DNA of 64,000 nucleotides from Stenogyne calaminthoides (lineage: Eukaryota; Streptophyta; Magnoliopsida; Lamiales; Lamiaceae): the NCBI GenBank assembly GCA_037126765.1, contig JBBCBC010000012.1, positions 3,100,001 through 3,164,000 of the forward strand, read 5' to 3'. Under the pieces are notes generated by a model. It searched no databases and had not been told where the DNA came from. It saw nothing but the letters and a program-made list of their open reading frames with translations. This document shows, piece after piece, positions 1-9,921 of the stretch; position 1 is the stretch's first letter, and every line of letters begins with the position of its first letter. The position numbers were made by a program, and so were the translations under genes.

Positions 1-519
1 TTAATTTAATCACAATTTTCGGTAATTATAAAAAAATTCAACCTTTATGTTATTGCAACCAGATATAAAAAGAACTCAACTTTGGATATAAAAATGTGAT
101 TAAACTGATATTGATCATGTTGATATTACAAAAAATGTATCGAATTGCGACTAACATCAAAAGTTAGGCCTTTTATTATAGTCCTAAAAATTATGGTTGA
201 CTTGCCTCTAGATCTATAAATTAATTAAGTCGTGAATCTATATAATTCACTTTATAAAATAGAGCAAGTCTCATGTGCATCCAGATGCATCGCGCAATTA
301 TAATACATTTTTAAAATATGCAACTTGTTATATTGAAAGATATAACTTATTTACACTGAATAGTGTAATTATTTTTTCATATTAATAATTATACGGTTCA
401 ATGTAAATAAATTGCATATTTCAATATGACAAGTTATATATTTTTAAATTACACTATTAGTGCACGATGAAATATTTGAATGTAGGCCAAAATTAATGGA
501 TGTGCAGAGACAACTTTAC
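1..519 (-). other. Intron-1 portion of a second laccase copy
   Basis: Bases 1-160 resemble 45050-45195, which lies in intron 1 of the intact laccase, and 490-519 resemble the start of that intron. In between is an AT-rich insert (about 165-480) with no counterpart in the intact gene. The match continues into a laccase exon 1 remnant at 520-570. I infer that the rest of this laccase copy lies to the left of the window. Confidence 0.6.
300..455. repeat. AT-rich inverted repeat in the laccase-copy intron
   Basis: The arm near 318-355 reappears as its reverse complement near 400-440, sharing the words for ATGCAA, TTGTTATATTGAA and TTATTTACA. It lies in the part of the intron that the intact laccase lacks, so it is probably a small fold-back or MITE insertion. 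No clean target-site duplication was identified. Confidence 0.45.
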
Positions 520-570
520 ATTAAATTTGTAACGCTTTGTGGCGGCTGAAGAAGGGTGTGGCAGTGCCAT
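520..570 (-). pseudogene. Laccase exon 1, 3' remnant
   Basis: Read on the minus strand this encodes M-A-L-P-H-P-S-S-A-A-T-K-R-Y-K-F-N followed by a GTAAAG splice donor at 519. It matches residues 17-33 of the intact laccase (exon 1 at 45256-45354) with one Gln codon missing and R-F-K-F-S changed to R-Y-K-F-N. The hydrophobic core of the signal peptide is absent: at 571 the sequence changes abruptly to retrotransposon LTR. The ATG at the break is in frame, replacing a Leu codon of the intact gene, so a truncated, non-secreted product is conceivable. The rest of the gene would lie left of the window. I call it broken; its downstream exons cannot be seen. Confidence 0.7.
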
Positions 571-1375
571 GTAGGTCCCGAACGAGTTTTATGAGGTGGA
601 AGTCTAGAGGGGAGGGGTAGTCTAAAGCTAAAGGATGAGATTTCTTGCTAAGAACCTATGGGATGAACACTAAGAATATTTGCTTGAGTTCTTGGCATTC
701 TTGCGGAAATTGCTTGTAGCTTGAGCTTGATTATAATTTTCGTAACGTTACTCTGAAGGTTTGATCCCATATTTATATGCACGAAATCGAACTAGCCGTT
801 GGAGAGCAATTCAAATTTCGGTCAATTTAAGGTAGCTTTGCAGGGCTGACTTGATGTGTTCAGAGGCGGCATGGCTAATTGCTTGCTAACTTGTCCTTTC
901 TAGCCGTTGAACTCTGAAGCTCCTTGTCCTGCACCATCAGTTCCATACGTACGTGTCTCATTCTCATTGGTTGTCAAGTACACTTATTCGGCACTTGATT
1001 CACCAACTTAGGTTGACATTCTTCTTTGTCTGAACACTTTGTACGTGTTAGGTAAACACTTGGTTAACACCTGATTGAAATGACCTGATCAGTTCAGACT
1101 GATCAGTGTACCTGATTGAGTCTTCTGATGTAAGTTGTCTTAGCACAACTTACTAACTCTTCTGATGCTAATCAGATGTAGATCTTTAGCAGGTCTTCTT
1201 AGTCTCGTTATCTGCTTCCTGTCTTCAGATGGGTCCTGGACTTGAGAGAAACTGATCTATCAGTTTCTTAGTCTTCAGTTGATAGTCTTTTGTTCTTCTA
1301 ATCTGAATCTGATCTTCTGATTATTCTTCAAGACTTAACCTATACATATTGAGTTCCCCTCAATAGGTGATCTCT
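571..1375 (-). mobile_element. LTR fragment, SIRE-like Copia, minus orientation
   Basis: There is no coding potential. Read on the minus strand it begins after a purine run (GAGGGGAACTCA, about 1345-1357) and is rich in CTGATCAG and CAGATCAG words like those in the SIRE-like LTR at 48447-50316. A TATA-like ATATAAATATGGG lies at about 765-780. The fragment ends directly against the laccase exon remnant at 570/571. It does not resemble the 5' LTR at 4636-4890 of the adjacent Copia, so the block is a chimera of two elements. Confidence 0.5.
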
Positions 1376-3535
1376 TGTATGACTTTGGTTCAATCTTTTC
1401 AGAAATTTCAACAGTAAAACAAGCATGATCATCAAAAAGTTTAGAAATGGACAATTGACCAGAAATAGGATATCTTACAGGTTTACAAATACCAGAAACA
1501 ATAACACCAAAAATAGAGGAATTCACAGAATGAATTAAAGAAGGTGGTAAACTTGTTCTGTAAACATCTATGTAAGCAGGAACATGTCTTGTTCTAGAAG
1601 ATCTTCTCAGATCATTATCATTTTGTACTGCATTATCAATTACTTCAGTTGTATCAAGTGTACGAACAGAGGTACCTGATGAATTATGATCAATGTGAGA
1701 TGGTTCTGCAATCAACTCAGTGAACTCATCCTGAAGCTCTTGATGAAACATGTCATCAGAATCTGTATGACTAATATTAGAATTATTGTGCAGTGTTTGA
1801 TAACTGTCAATGGATACTTCCTCAGAATACTTTGGATAGTGATATGAAATATGATCAACATGAAAAAGCTTGTTAATAGCATCAGAATTGGAATTGTTAT
1901 CTTTTGAAAAAGGGAAAACTGATTCATGAAACCTAACATCCCTAGAAACAAAAAATCTTTTGTTGTCCAGATCATACAACTTATAACCTTTTATCCCAAA
2001 AGGATAACCAACTAACACACATTTGACTGCTCTAGGCTCAAGTTTATGCCTATGGGCAGTAATAGTGCTAGCAAAAACCAAACACTCTTAAATGAGAACA
2101 ATCAGGTTCTCTATTATAAAGTTTCTGAAAGGGTGTCATATTATTCAACACAGAAGATGGTGTTCTATTTATTATATGTGCTGCTGTTTGAATACAGTCT
2201 GTCAAAAATTTCAAAGGCATAGATGATTGAAAAGGTAAGGCCCTAGCCACTTGTAATAGATGTTGATGTTTCCTCTCAACTATAGCATTTTGCTGTGGAG
2301 TCTCCACACAAGAAGTCTGGTGAATTACCCCATTTTTGTGATAAAAGTATGATAAAATAAACTCAGTTCCATTATCACTTCTCAAACATCTAATTTTTGT
2401 TGAAAATTGGGTCAAAACCATGTTATAAAAATTTTCAATGGATATTTTGACATCAGACTTATGCTTAAGCAAATATATCCAAGTGCACCTTGAAAAATCA
2501 TCAACTATTGTCAAAAAAATACTTGTAACCATTATAAGACTCAATGAAAAATGGGCCCCATACATCACAGTGGACTAATTCAAAAGTAGAAGAACTAACA
2601 GAAGTACTCATAGGAAAAGAAAGCCTTTTCTATTTATCCATAGGACAAACTCCACAAATCTTATTCATATCATGATGCTTTACAACAATGTTCTTCAGAA
2701 AAGCTAGATTTTTAGCAGAAATGTGGCCTAGTCTAGCATGCCATGTTTCAAAACATCAGAACTACTAACTCTTACATTGTAAGCATTTCTTCCAGAGTTC
2801 ATCAAATAGAGTCCACCCCTCAGGTAAACAAAACCAATCATCCTACTGGTGTTGTTTTCCTGTAATTCACAATGAGAAACACCAAACACAACACTCACAT
2901 TTGAATATCTTGTCAAATGAGATATTGACATCAAATTGAAAGAGAAATCAGGCACATATAAGACATTATACAAGGTTATGTGCTCATTTAATCTTATATT
3001 TCCAATAAAAGTGGCTACAACAAGATGATTATTAGGTAAGTTTATTTTTATATCAGATGGAGCATGGTGACTAGTAAATAGAGACAAATTACAGCACATA
3101 TGATCAGTTGCCCCTGTATCTAATATCCAAGTATCATTTATAGTATTGACACTACAAGAATAATGAGATATACCTGACTCATCTTGCTGGACAGTAGCAC
3201 CAACACCAACACCAGCAACACTAGCAGTAGTGTTGTGGTAAAAAATCCCAGTAATGTATGGTTCCACTGTCTTATGAGCTTTCTCAGATGGAACAAAAAC
3301 ACCTGCCACAAAGTGTGCATGTTATACAAAAGCTCTTGCCACTGAATGTGAGTCTGAGACTTTCTGCATCTTAGAAAATGTCAAGAACTGTTCAAAAAGT
3401 GAATGTGGATTGGTAGCTGCAGCTTCTTCTTTGCGATTAACCTCAAGATTACCACAATCAGCCACAGTGTTGTGAGCAAAATTATCAACTTTATGCTTCT
3501 TATTACCTTTCCATCCTGGTGGAAAACCTATGATT
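1335..3535 (-). pseudogene. Copia protease-integrase remnant
   Basis: This is a broken Copia polyprotein segment. At 2728-3309 there is an aspartic protease with the D-T-G-A-T-D-H-M motif. At 2560-2730 a degraded GAG-pre-integrase and HHCC zinc-finger region follows. At 2068-2568 is the integrase core with V-D-D-F-S-R, S-D-N-G-T-E-F and I-V-E-R-K supplying the D, D and E residues. At 1380-2081 is the integrase C-terminus, including the G-Y-P-F-G-I-K-G-Y-K motif. The frame is interrupted by stops near 3540 and 2630 and by an offset at 2068-2081. It stops at the E-P-K-S-Y-K motif that normally precedes reverse transcriptase; RT and RNase H are absent and an unrelated LTR fragment follows. It cannot move autonomously. 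Confidence 0.88.
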
Positions 3536-3543
3536 TGGTAACA

Positions 3544-4370
3544 TCAGTCCACGGAATGGCCAGGAAGATCACAGTGAGAACATTTAAGAGGCATCTTCCT
3601 ATCCTTGAAGTTCTTAATACCCTGTCTAGCCATCATAGCAATAGAATCAGGTTGAACAGACATAGGATGACTCAGAGTTCTTTGACTCTCCTCTTGCAAC
3701 AGTAAATAATATATCTTAGCTAGTGAAGGCAGAGGTGACTGCAATAGAATTTGACTTCTAATGGCTGCATAAGACTCATCTAAGCTTATTATGAACTTCA
3801 TAACCACATCCCTTTCTGGGGTTTGGGCTACAATCTGAGGAAGGTTACAAGAACAAGAAGCACCACATGTGCATTTCAAAATTGGCCTAAAACTCACATA
3901 TTCATCCCAAAGACTTTTAAACCGATTGTAGTAAACCACTAAAGAACTAGAACCCTTTGAGATAGAAGCCAAAGATTTTTTCAGAAAATATACACGCGTA
4001 CCGTCAGACTTGGCATACCGTGCGTGTAGCTCATTCCCACGCCTCGTGTGCAGAAGTGAAGAACTCCAATGTCCGCTTGATATCCAGACTGATGGAGTTG
4101 AGTATCCAATTCAGGAATAAGTCATTTGCGCGAACCCACACTCTATGAATCGCACCATCTTCGTCAGGCGACGGAGGGACCAAAGAACCATCCACGAGTG
4201 GGATCTTGTTCTTCACTCTAAGAGCCCTCTTGATAGAATGGCTCCAGGAAACAAAATATGAGGGGCTCAAGAACAATAGACACAACAGGATTATCCTGCG
4301 GATGCAGTGTCAACGGCGAATACGGATTGAGAGCCGGATTCAATGAGAAAGGATCAGTAACGGTTGCCAT
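3544..4370 (-). pseudogene. Copia gag remnant
   Basis: The gag start is the ATG ending at 4370, giving M-A-T-V-T-D-P-F-S. The UBN2-type gag domain spans about 3700-4280, with N-D-L-F-L-N-W-I-L and the motif Y-Y-N-R-F-K-S-L-W-D-E-Y. A partial CCHC knuckle (C-S-H-C-D-L-P-G-H) lies at about 3550-3580. Two single-base frameshifts (near 4275 and 4035) and a TGA after the knuckle (about 3543) break it. Gag would form the cytoplasmic virus-like particle. The start is supported by the PBS about 260 bp upstream on this strand. Confidence 0.85.
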
Positions 4371-4626
4371 TTTCTCAAGAAAAAAATTAGGGCAAACAGA
4401 CTGAAATCACAAAAACATACTAAAATTGGGCAAAGAACTCGATGAAAATATTATTTCAATCGATAAACCCCAAAAACAATCGATTGATTCACAATCGAAA
4501 ACAAAGAAAACAACTGAAATCGGTTTACAACAAAACCGATTGAATACCAAAACAAAAAATCAAGCGAGATTGCAGCGGAAAACGAGATACAAACCTAGCA
4601 TCACCGAACCAGAGATGATTCGTAAA

Positions 4627-4635
4627 CTGATACCA
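4627..4635 (-). other. Copia primer binding site
   Basis: On the minus strand the sequence reads TGGTATCAG directly after ATTATCA. TGGTATCAG is the usual start of the initiator-Met tRNA PBS in plant Copia elements. It fixes the internal end of the 5' LTR at 4636. Confidence 0.75.
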
Positions 4636-4890
4636 TGATAATTCTATAAGAATTCACGATGAAGAATTGTAAACTGAATAATTGCATAGATGGAACAGTG
4701 AATTACAGAAGTGAAGGAAAACAGATTTAAAGAGATGAAGAGTCTAAACGGTTTTTAACTAACTTAACTGTAAGCCAGTCAAAGAAGTATTGACTGACAT
4801 AAACTAATAAAGTTGTTTGTGACTATTCCTTTCAGCTACTGATACTGTATCACAGAACAACTAATACCTTTCCTTGTTACAACTAATACA
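4636..4890 (-). mobile_element. 5' LTR of the minus-strand Copia (outer edge uncertain)
   Basis: The LTR ends in ...TATCA immediately before the PBS. Its outer edge is unclear: a TGTATTAG at about 4889 is one candidate, and 4975-4985 is another. No matching 3' LTR exists in the block (571-1375 is unrelated), so the boundary cannot be fixed by comparison. Confidence 0.5.
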
Positions 4891-4962
4891 ATTTGCAGAA
4901 AATCAAATAAAAGACTTTATTTGATCTTATTAGTCCTACCCCTCATCTATCCTACGCCTCTT

Positions 4963-5065
4963 TAAAAGTTACTTTATCATTTCATATACTAATAAATAAT
5001 TCGCTCGCTAAAACACGAGCCAAAAGTGAAATGGTCAAACAAAATCAGGACGGAGGTAGTATTAA
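4963..5065. mobile_element. Possible Stowaway-type MITE remnant
   Basis: It ends in GGACGGAGGTAGTA, close to the GGACGGAGGGAGTA terminus of Stowaway MITEs seen elsewhere here, and contains GCTCGCTAAAACACG, related to the MITE at 44846-44966. The left terminal repeat is not clear. Confidence 0.35.
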
Positions 5066-5247
5066 AATTTGGTCCAATTAGAAAATTGATCTTCGTGTGG
5101 AGCGTATAAATATTAAGATGTGAGAACAGAAACCAAGTCAATTCTGTTCTGGTGATCCTTTTATTATTGCTAATATTTTCTCCCGTGCAATGCACATTTT
5201 TAAAATTATATTGATCTGTATTTAGTTTTATATTGTGTGTTTTTTTT

Positions 5248-5391
5248 TGACAAAAACTCGTATGAGACGGTTTCATGCATGAGACGGGGTACAATTTAAC
5301 ACAAATCACATCTACCCCTCCCAAAGTGTTAAAGCGTCAATGCCCAACTTATGCCACGTCTCACCGTGAGACCAACTCATGCAAGTGTGCC

Positions 5392-5392
<1 letters not shown>
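5248..5392. mobile_element. MITE family with CATGAGACGG-type ends
   Basis: The left end has GTATGAGACGGTTTCATGCATGAGACGG, and the right end has CACCGTGAGACCAACTCATGCAAGTGTG, roughly its reverse complement. Related copies sit at about 23610-23740, 31960-32090, 32200-32320 and 37310-37445. It is about 145 bp with no ORF. Confidence 0.6.

Positions 5393-5395
<3 letters not shown>

Positions 5396-5440
<45 letters not shown>
5396..5440. repeat. (TA)n microsatellite
   Basis: A pure TA dinucleotide run of about 42 bp abuts the fold-back element that follows. Shorter TA runs occur at 5832-5848, 26101-26131, 44378-44394 and 47038-47064. Confidence 0.95.
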
Positions 5441-5444
<4 letters not shown>

Positions 5445-5826
5445 AGAACTATCCCGGTTTTTAAGGAACTAGATTAATGACGTGTCATGCCAACTATTCC
5501 CTAAACCATGAACCATAAACCCTAAATCATGAACCATTCGGGTCGGGTGAACCATGAACCACTCGGACCGGGTTCAGTTCTGGCCGAGTTAGGTCCGGGC
5601 CGGGTAAAAAAAATGTAATTTTTTTTTCTGTTCAGTTTTATTTTTTCAGTTCAATTCAATTTTTCTTTTTACCCGGCCCGACCCAAACCCGGCCTGAGTG
5701 GTTCATGGTTCACCCGATCCGAATGGTTCATGATTTAGGGTTTATGATTCATGGTTTAGGGAATAGTTGGCATGACACGTCATTAATCTGGTTCCATAAA
5801 AAACCAGATAATTGGTTCTATATCAT
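5436..5826. mobile_element. Fold-back element with long inverted arms
   Basis: The left arm (about 5436-5615) and right arm (about 5645-5826) are near-perfect inverted repeats around a short T-rich loop. Both contain ATTAATGACGTGTCATGCC, CCATGAACCATAAACCCTAAA and an ACCCGGCC/GGGTCGGG block. The flanks are TA-rich. It has no ORF, so it would be non-autonomous. Shorter relatives with the CCATGAACCCTAAACCCTAAA block and the GGGTCGGG motif lie at about 26150-26400 and 34520-34770. Confidence 0.75.
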
Positions 5827-5829
5827 TAC

Positions 5830-7110
5830 TCTATATATATATATATATCATTATTTAATACTTGTAATATAATTTCTTGTTTTCAAATTAAATTTAACAT
5901 TTTTTTATTTGAATGTAAAATAATTTAGAAAAAGGCACCTCGATCTTAAATTGATCCTTCTAATGAAAAAAAATAAAGAACATTAATGGATTCAAGACAA
6001 TTAAATTTTAAGATTATGATGTAATTAAATTTAAAATTAATAATATTATTATGACACTTATCAATATCACAAAATGAAAATAGCCACATCTGAAGAAGGG
6101 TTATTAGACCAAGGCATGTGGAATTTGGACCAAATGAATTAGACCTAGACACTCACTAAAATTAGTCAAGGAATAATATTTGTACAATTGAATCTCAGTG
6201 TTTGCACACTCGGCAACAATGATACGCGGAGTTGAGAGTGTAAAGTTATTTTTGGAGATAATTTCCCTCATAATTTTTTAACCCTATCTTCTTCTTCCCT
6301 CTTCCCCATCTTTTTTTCCATCAAATCGATAAGATGATTTAGACATTTAACCTGTTTTATTTCTAGATTACTTATTGGATTCCAAACGTTTGGATTCAGT
6401 TTATGGATATATTTTGGAAGTATACTTTTACATAATTTCATCATTATTTTATGCAAATGACCGATCTAATATTTCTTTCCTTCAGAGTGTAAATGTTCTT
6501 ATGACATTCGACATGAATCCGCCCAAAATAAAATTTATATATTCGGATCCGTTCATTTTTTCGATCATGAGTATTTTTAATATACTTCATGTGAAACGAA
6601 CAAAATTCCATCACAATTTTGTGATATTTGGAGCGGATCTATAGTTTTTCGTAGCATACTTTACACTTTTTTTTTTGGACCAACTTCTCTATATCCCGAT
6701 TGGTAATAATAATGGTTGTGATGATGAAGATCTAAGATTAGAATGGTTAATTTCTTTAATATATGTTAAGTTCATCCTTTTTACAGTTTTGATTTCTGAT
6801 ATGTTGTATTTTTAGAATTGTCATCTTAAGGCAACGTGGATCCATGGCGTATATGATCTGCTCACTGGTCTTAATCTTCTGTTAGTGATTAATATACCTT
6901 TCACCATACAGAGTAACAATGATTTGAGAAAATCTTCTGTTAGTAAACATGAAGAACATGCAGTTTCTTTTAAGGAATTAACAAATAATATGTCATGTAC
7001 TAAGTATAATGATAAATTAAAAATGAGGTTTTAATCAATATAATGAAGCTGGAATCATGGAACTTTACGGAACAATCTTTATACTATTAACTGTGCACAC
7101 CACTCACAAA
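5830..7110. other. AT-rich intergenic DNA
   Basis: I see no supportable gene. Short ORFs here have low-complexity composition and no recognisable motif. No clear LTR boundary was found upstream of the Copia remnant starting near 7118. Confidence 0.6.
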
Positions 7111-7117
7111 ATGCATT

Positions 7118-9806
7118 TTATAACACATCGACTGTTTCAAACAACAAGAGAAAACGTTCAGAAAACGTGAACGAGACACTTCTATGACATCTTAGACTAG
7201 GCCATATTAATCTGAATAGGATCCAAATGTTGGTGAAAGATGGTTCACTGTCGGACCTACAGCTAGAACCACTTCCAACCTGCGAATCATGTTTGGAGGG
7301 TAAAATGACCAAGAGGGCATTTGGAGCCAAGGGGACTAGAGCCACTGAAGTGTTGCAAATCGTTCACACTGACGCGTGTGGTCCAATGTCAACCAAAGCT
7401 AGAGGTGGCTATGAGTATTTCGTGACTTTCACTGATGATTACTCAAGGTTCGGATACATTTTCCTCATGAAACACAAATCGGAAACCTTTGATAAATTCA
7501 AAGAGTTCAAAGCCGAAGTGGAGAATCATATGGAAAAGAGTATCAAGTTTCTACGATCTGATCATGGAGGCGAATACCTCAGCAATGAGTTTTTGAACTA
7601 CCTGTCAGACGAGGGCATTGTTTCCCAGTTGACTGCTCCTGGAACCCCTCAACAAAACGGGGTTGCAGAACGAAGAAACAGAACACTCTTAGAAATGGTC
7701 AGATCCATGATGAATTATTCAGATCTACCCAAGTCGTTTTGGGGTCATGCCTTGGAAACGGCGGCTTATGTTCTGAATTTGGTGCCATCCAAATCAATTC
7801 CCAAAACCCCTAAAGAGTTGTGGAACGGGAGCAAGCCCAGTCTGAGACATCTTAGGATTTGGGGGTGTCCGGCATACGTGCTAGACAAGGAGGCCGGTAA
7901 GTTGGACACACATTCGGAGCTAAGGCTATTTATAGGATATCCCATGGGAACGAAAGGGTGCATGTTCTATGGTCCCGAAGATCAAAAGATGGTAATCAGT
8001 ACGCACTTTAGATTTTTTGGAAGAAGACTTTATGAACAATCACAAGCCCAAAAGTGAGAATACCTTTAATGAAATAAGAGGGCAAACTCCTATACCAACT
8101 GTACAAGTTGATATACCAAGCGTCACACCGACACAATCGGAAACTCGTCGTAGTGGGAGGGTTGTCCGACAACCTGAGAGATTCATGGGGATAGGAGAAT
8201 CTTTGGATTTGATCCCCGGGGATAGTGAATCAGACCCCTAGTCCTACAAGGAGGCTGTCCAAGATAAGGATTCAGAATCCTGGCAAATTGCGGTGGAAGC
8301 CAAGATGGGCTCAATGGATCATAATCAAGTATGGGAGCTAGTTGAACCACCCAGTGGAGTAAAATCCAGTGGATGCAAGTGGGTCTACAAGAGAAAAAGT
8401 GGACCGGACGGGAGGTGGAAACCTTTAAGGCTAGGCTTGTGGCAAAGGTATACACTCAGAAAGAGGGTATTGATTATGAAGAAACCTTTTCGCCTGTAGC
8501 CATGCTTAAGTCCATTCGTATTCTCTTGGCAATAGTTGCACATCTAGATTTTGAGATCTGGCAAATGGATGTCAAGACAGCTTTCCTTAACGGGATTCTT
8601 GACGAGAAAATCTATATGCTACAACCCAAAGGTTTTATCGCGAAAGACCAAGAACACCTTGTGTACAAGCTAAGGAAGTCCATTTATGGACTGAAGTAAG
8701 CATCTCGGGCTTGGAACCAATGTTTTGATCATGTAATCAAATCTTATGGGTTTGATCAAAACAATTTTGAGAGTTGTGTTTATAAGAAGTGTGATGGAAC
8801 TTCCTTGGTATTCCTAGTACTATACATAGACGATATTCTGCTCATAGGAAACGATGTAAAGGTTTTGTCAGACGTAAGGGTATGACTGTCAAAACAGTTT
8901 GATATGAAGGACTTAGGGAAAGCCGATCATATCCTTGGGATCAAGATCACTCGAGATCGAAAGAAAATAATGATTGACTTATCACAAGCTTCATACATAG
9001 ACACCGTTTTGAAGCGTTTTAGCATGCAAGATTCCAAGAAGGGTTTTGTATCTTTCAGGCACGGAATCCATCTATCGAAAGACATGTGTCCTAAGACACA
9101 AAGGGATATAGATGACATGAGAGACATTCCTTATGCATCGGCAGTAGGAAGCCTCATGTATGCAATGCTGTATACGAGACCGGATATCTGTTACTCCATA
9201 GGCATGGTAGCGAGATATCAAAGTAACCCCGTAAGTCAACACTTGTCTGCTGTTAAGAACATTCTAAAGTATCTGAAAAGAACTCGGGATAAAATGCTGG
9301 TTTATCAGTCAGACAATTTATTTCCAGTGGGATACACGGACTCGGATTTCCAATCGAATCTAGATTCCAGAAAATCTACCTCGGGTAGTGTGTTTTGTCT
9401 GGGAGGAGAAGTTGTAACATGGAGAAGCGTTAAGCATAAATGCATCGCCGATTCTACCATGGAAGCCGAATATGTAGCTACTTGTGAAGCAGCGAAAGAA
9501 GTGGTGTGGCTCAAGAACTTCTTAGTGGACTTGGACGTTGTCCCGAATTTACCCAGCACCATCACGGTTTTCTGTGATAATGCCGAGCAGTTGCAAATTA
9601 GGGAACCGAGTGCCCACAAGGCCAGCAAACACATTGAAAGAAAATACCATCTTATACGAGAAATCGTTATGAGAGGAGATATAGAGGTGACAAAGATCGC
9701 GTCGAAAGACAACCCAGTCGATCCATTCACAAAGAGTCTGCCTCAGTTAACATTCGAGAGACATGTGGATGGAATGGGTGTCAAGAGCGTTGCCAATCTG
9801 CTTTGA
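7118..9806 (+). pseudogene. 5'-truncated Copia pol (integrase, RT, RNase H)
   Basis: Gag and protease are missing. At 7171-7330 is the GAG-pre-integrase domain (R-L-G-H-I-N, C-E-S-C-L-E-G-K). The integrase core at about 7340-7700 has H-T-D-A-C-G, R-S-D-H-G-G-E-Y and Q-N-G-V-A-E-R-R, so D, D and E are present. Reverse transcriptase lies at 8380-9130 with the catalytic Y-I-D-D at about 8826 and K-T-A-F-L-N-G. RNase H lies at about 9280-9700 with Y-T-D-S-D, D-S-T-M-E-A-E-Y and H-I-E-R-K-Y-H-L-I-R-E. Damage: in-frame TGA at 7185, a one-base shift near 8020-8050, TAG at 8239, a shift near 8410, TAA at 8697 and TGA at 8883. The TAA (Gln codon) and the TGA stops (Trp codons) fit C-to-T or G-to-A transitions. 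Confidence 0.93.
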
Positions 9807-9921
9807 GTATAAGTGGGAGAAATGTTATTAGGTTGATGTAGGTGACATTAGATGTCACCTTATAATATATTAGATATGCTATGGTATACTGAAAAGCAGA
9901 CTTTGAGTATAAGTGGGAGAT
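9807..9921 (+). other. Copia 3' tail with duplicated polypurine tract
   Basis: TTTGAGTATAAGTGGGAGA occurs twice, at about 9804 and 9902. The second copy abuts the LTR start TGTTGGGG at 9922 and is the working polypurine tract. The first follows the RNase H stop directly. Confidence 0.7.

Noticed and set aside
4426..4638. 70-codon plus-strand ORF in the Copia leader
   Set aside because: It lies antisense between PBS and gag start, is lysine/glutamine-rich low complexity, and has no motif.
5275..5472. 65-codon ORF containing an Ile-Tyr repeat
   Set aside because: The repeat is just translated TA microsatellite and the rest is MITE sequence.
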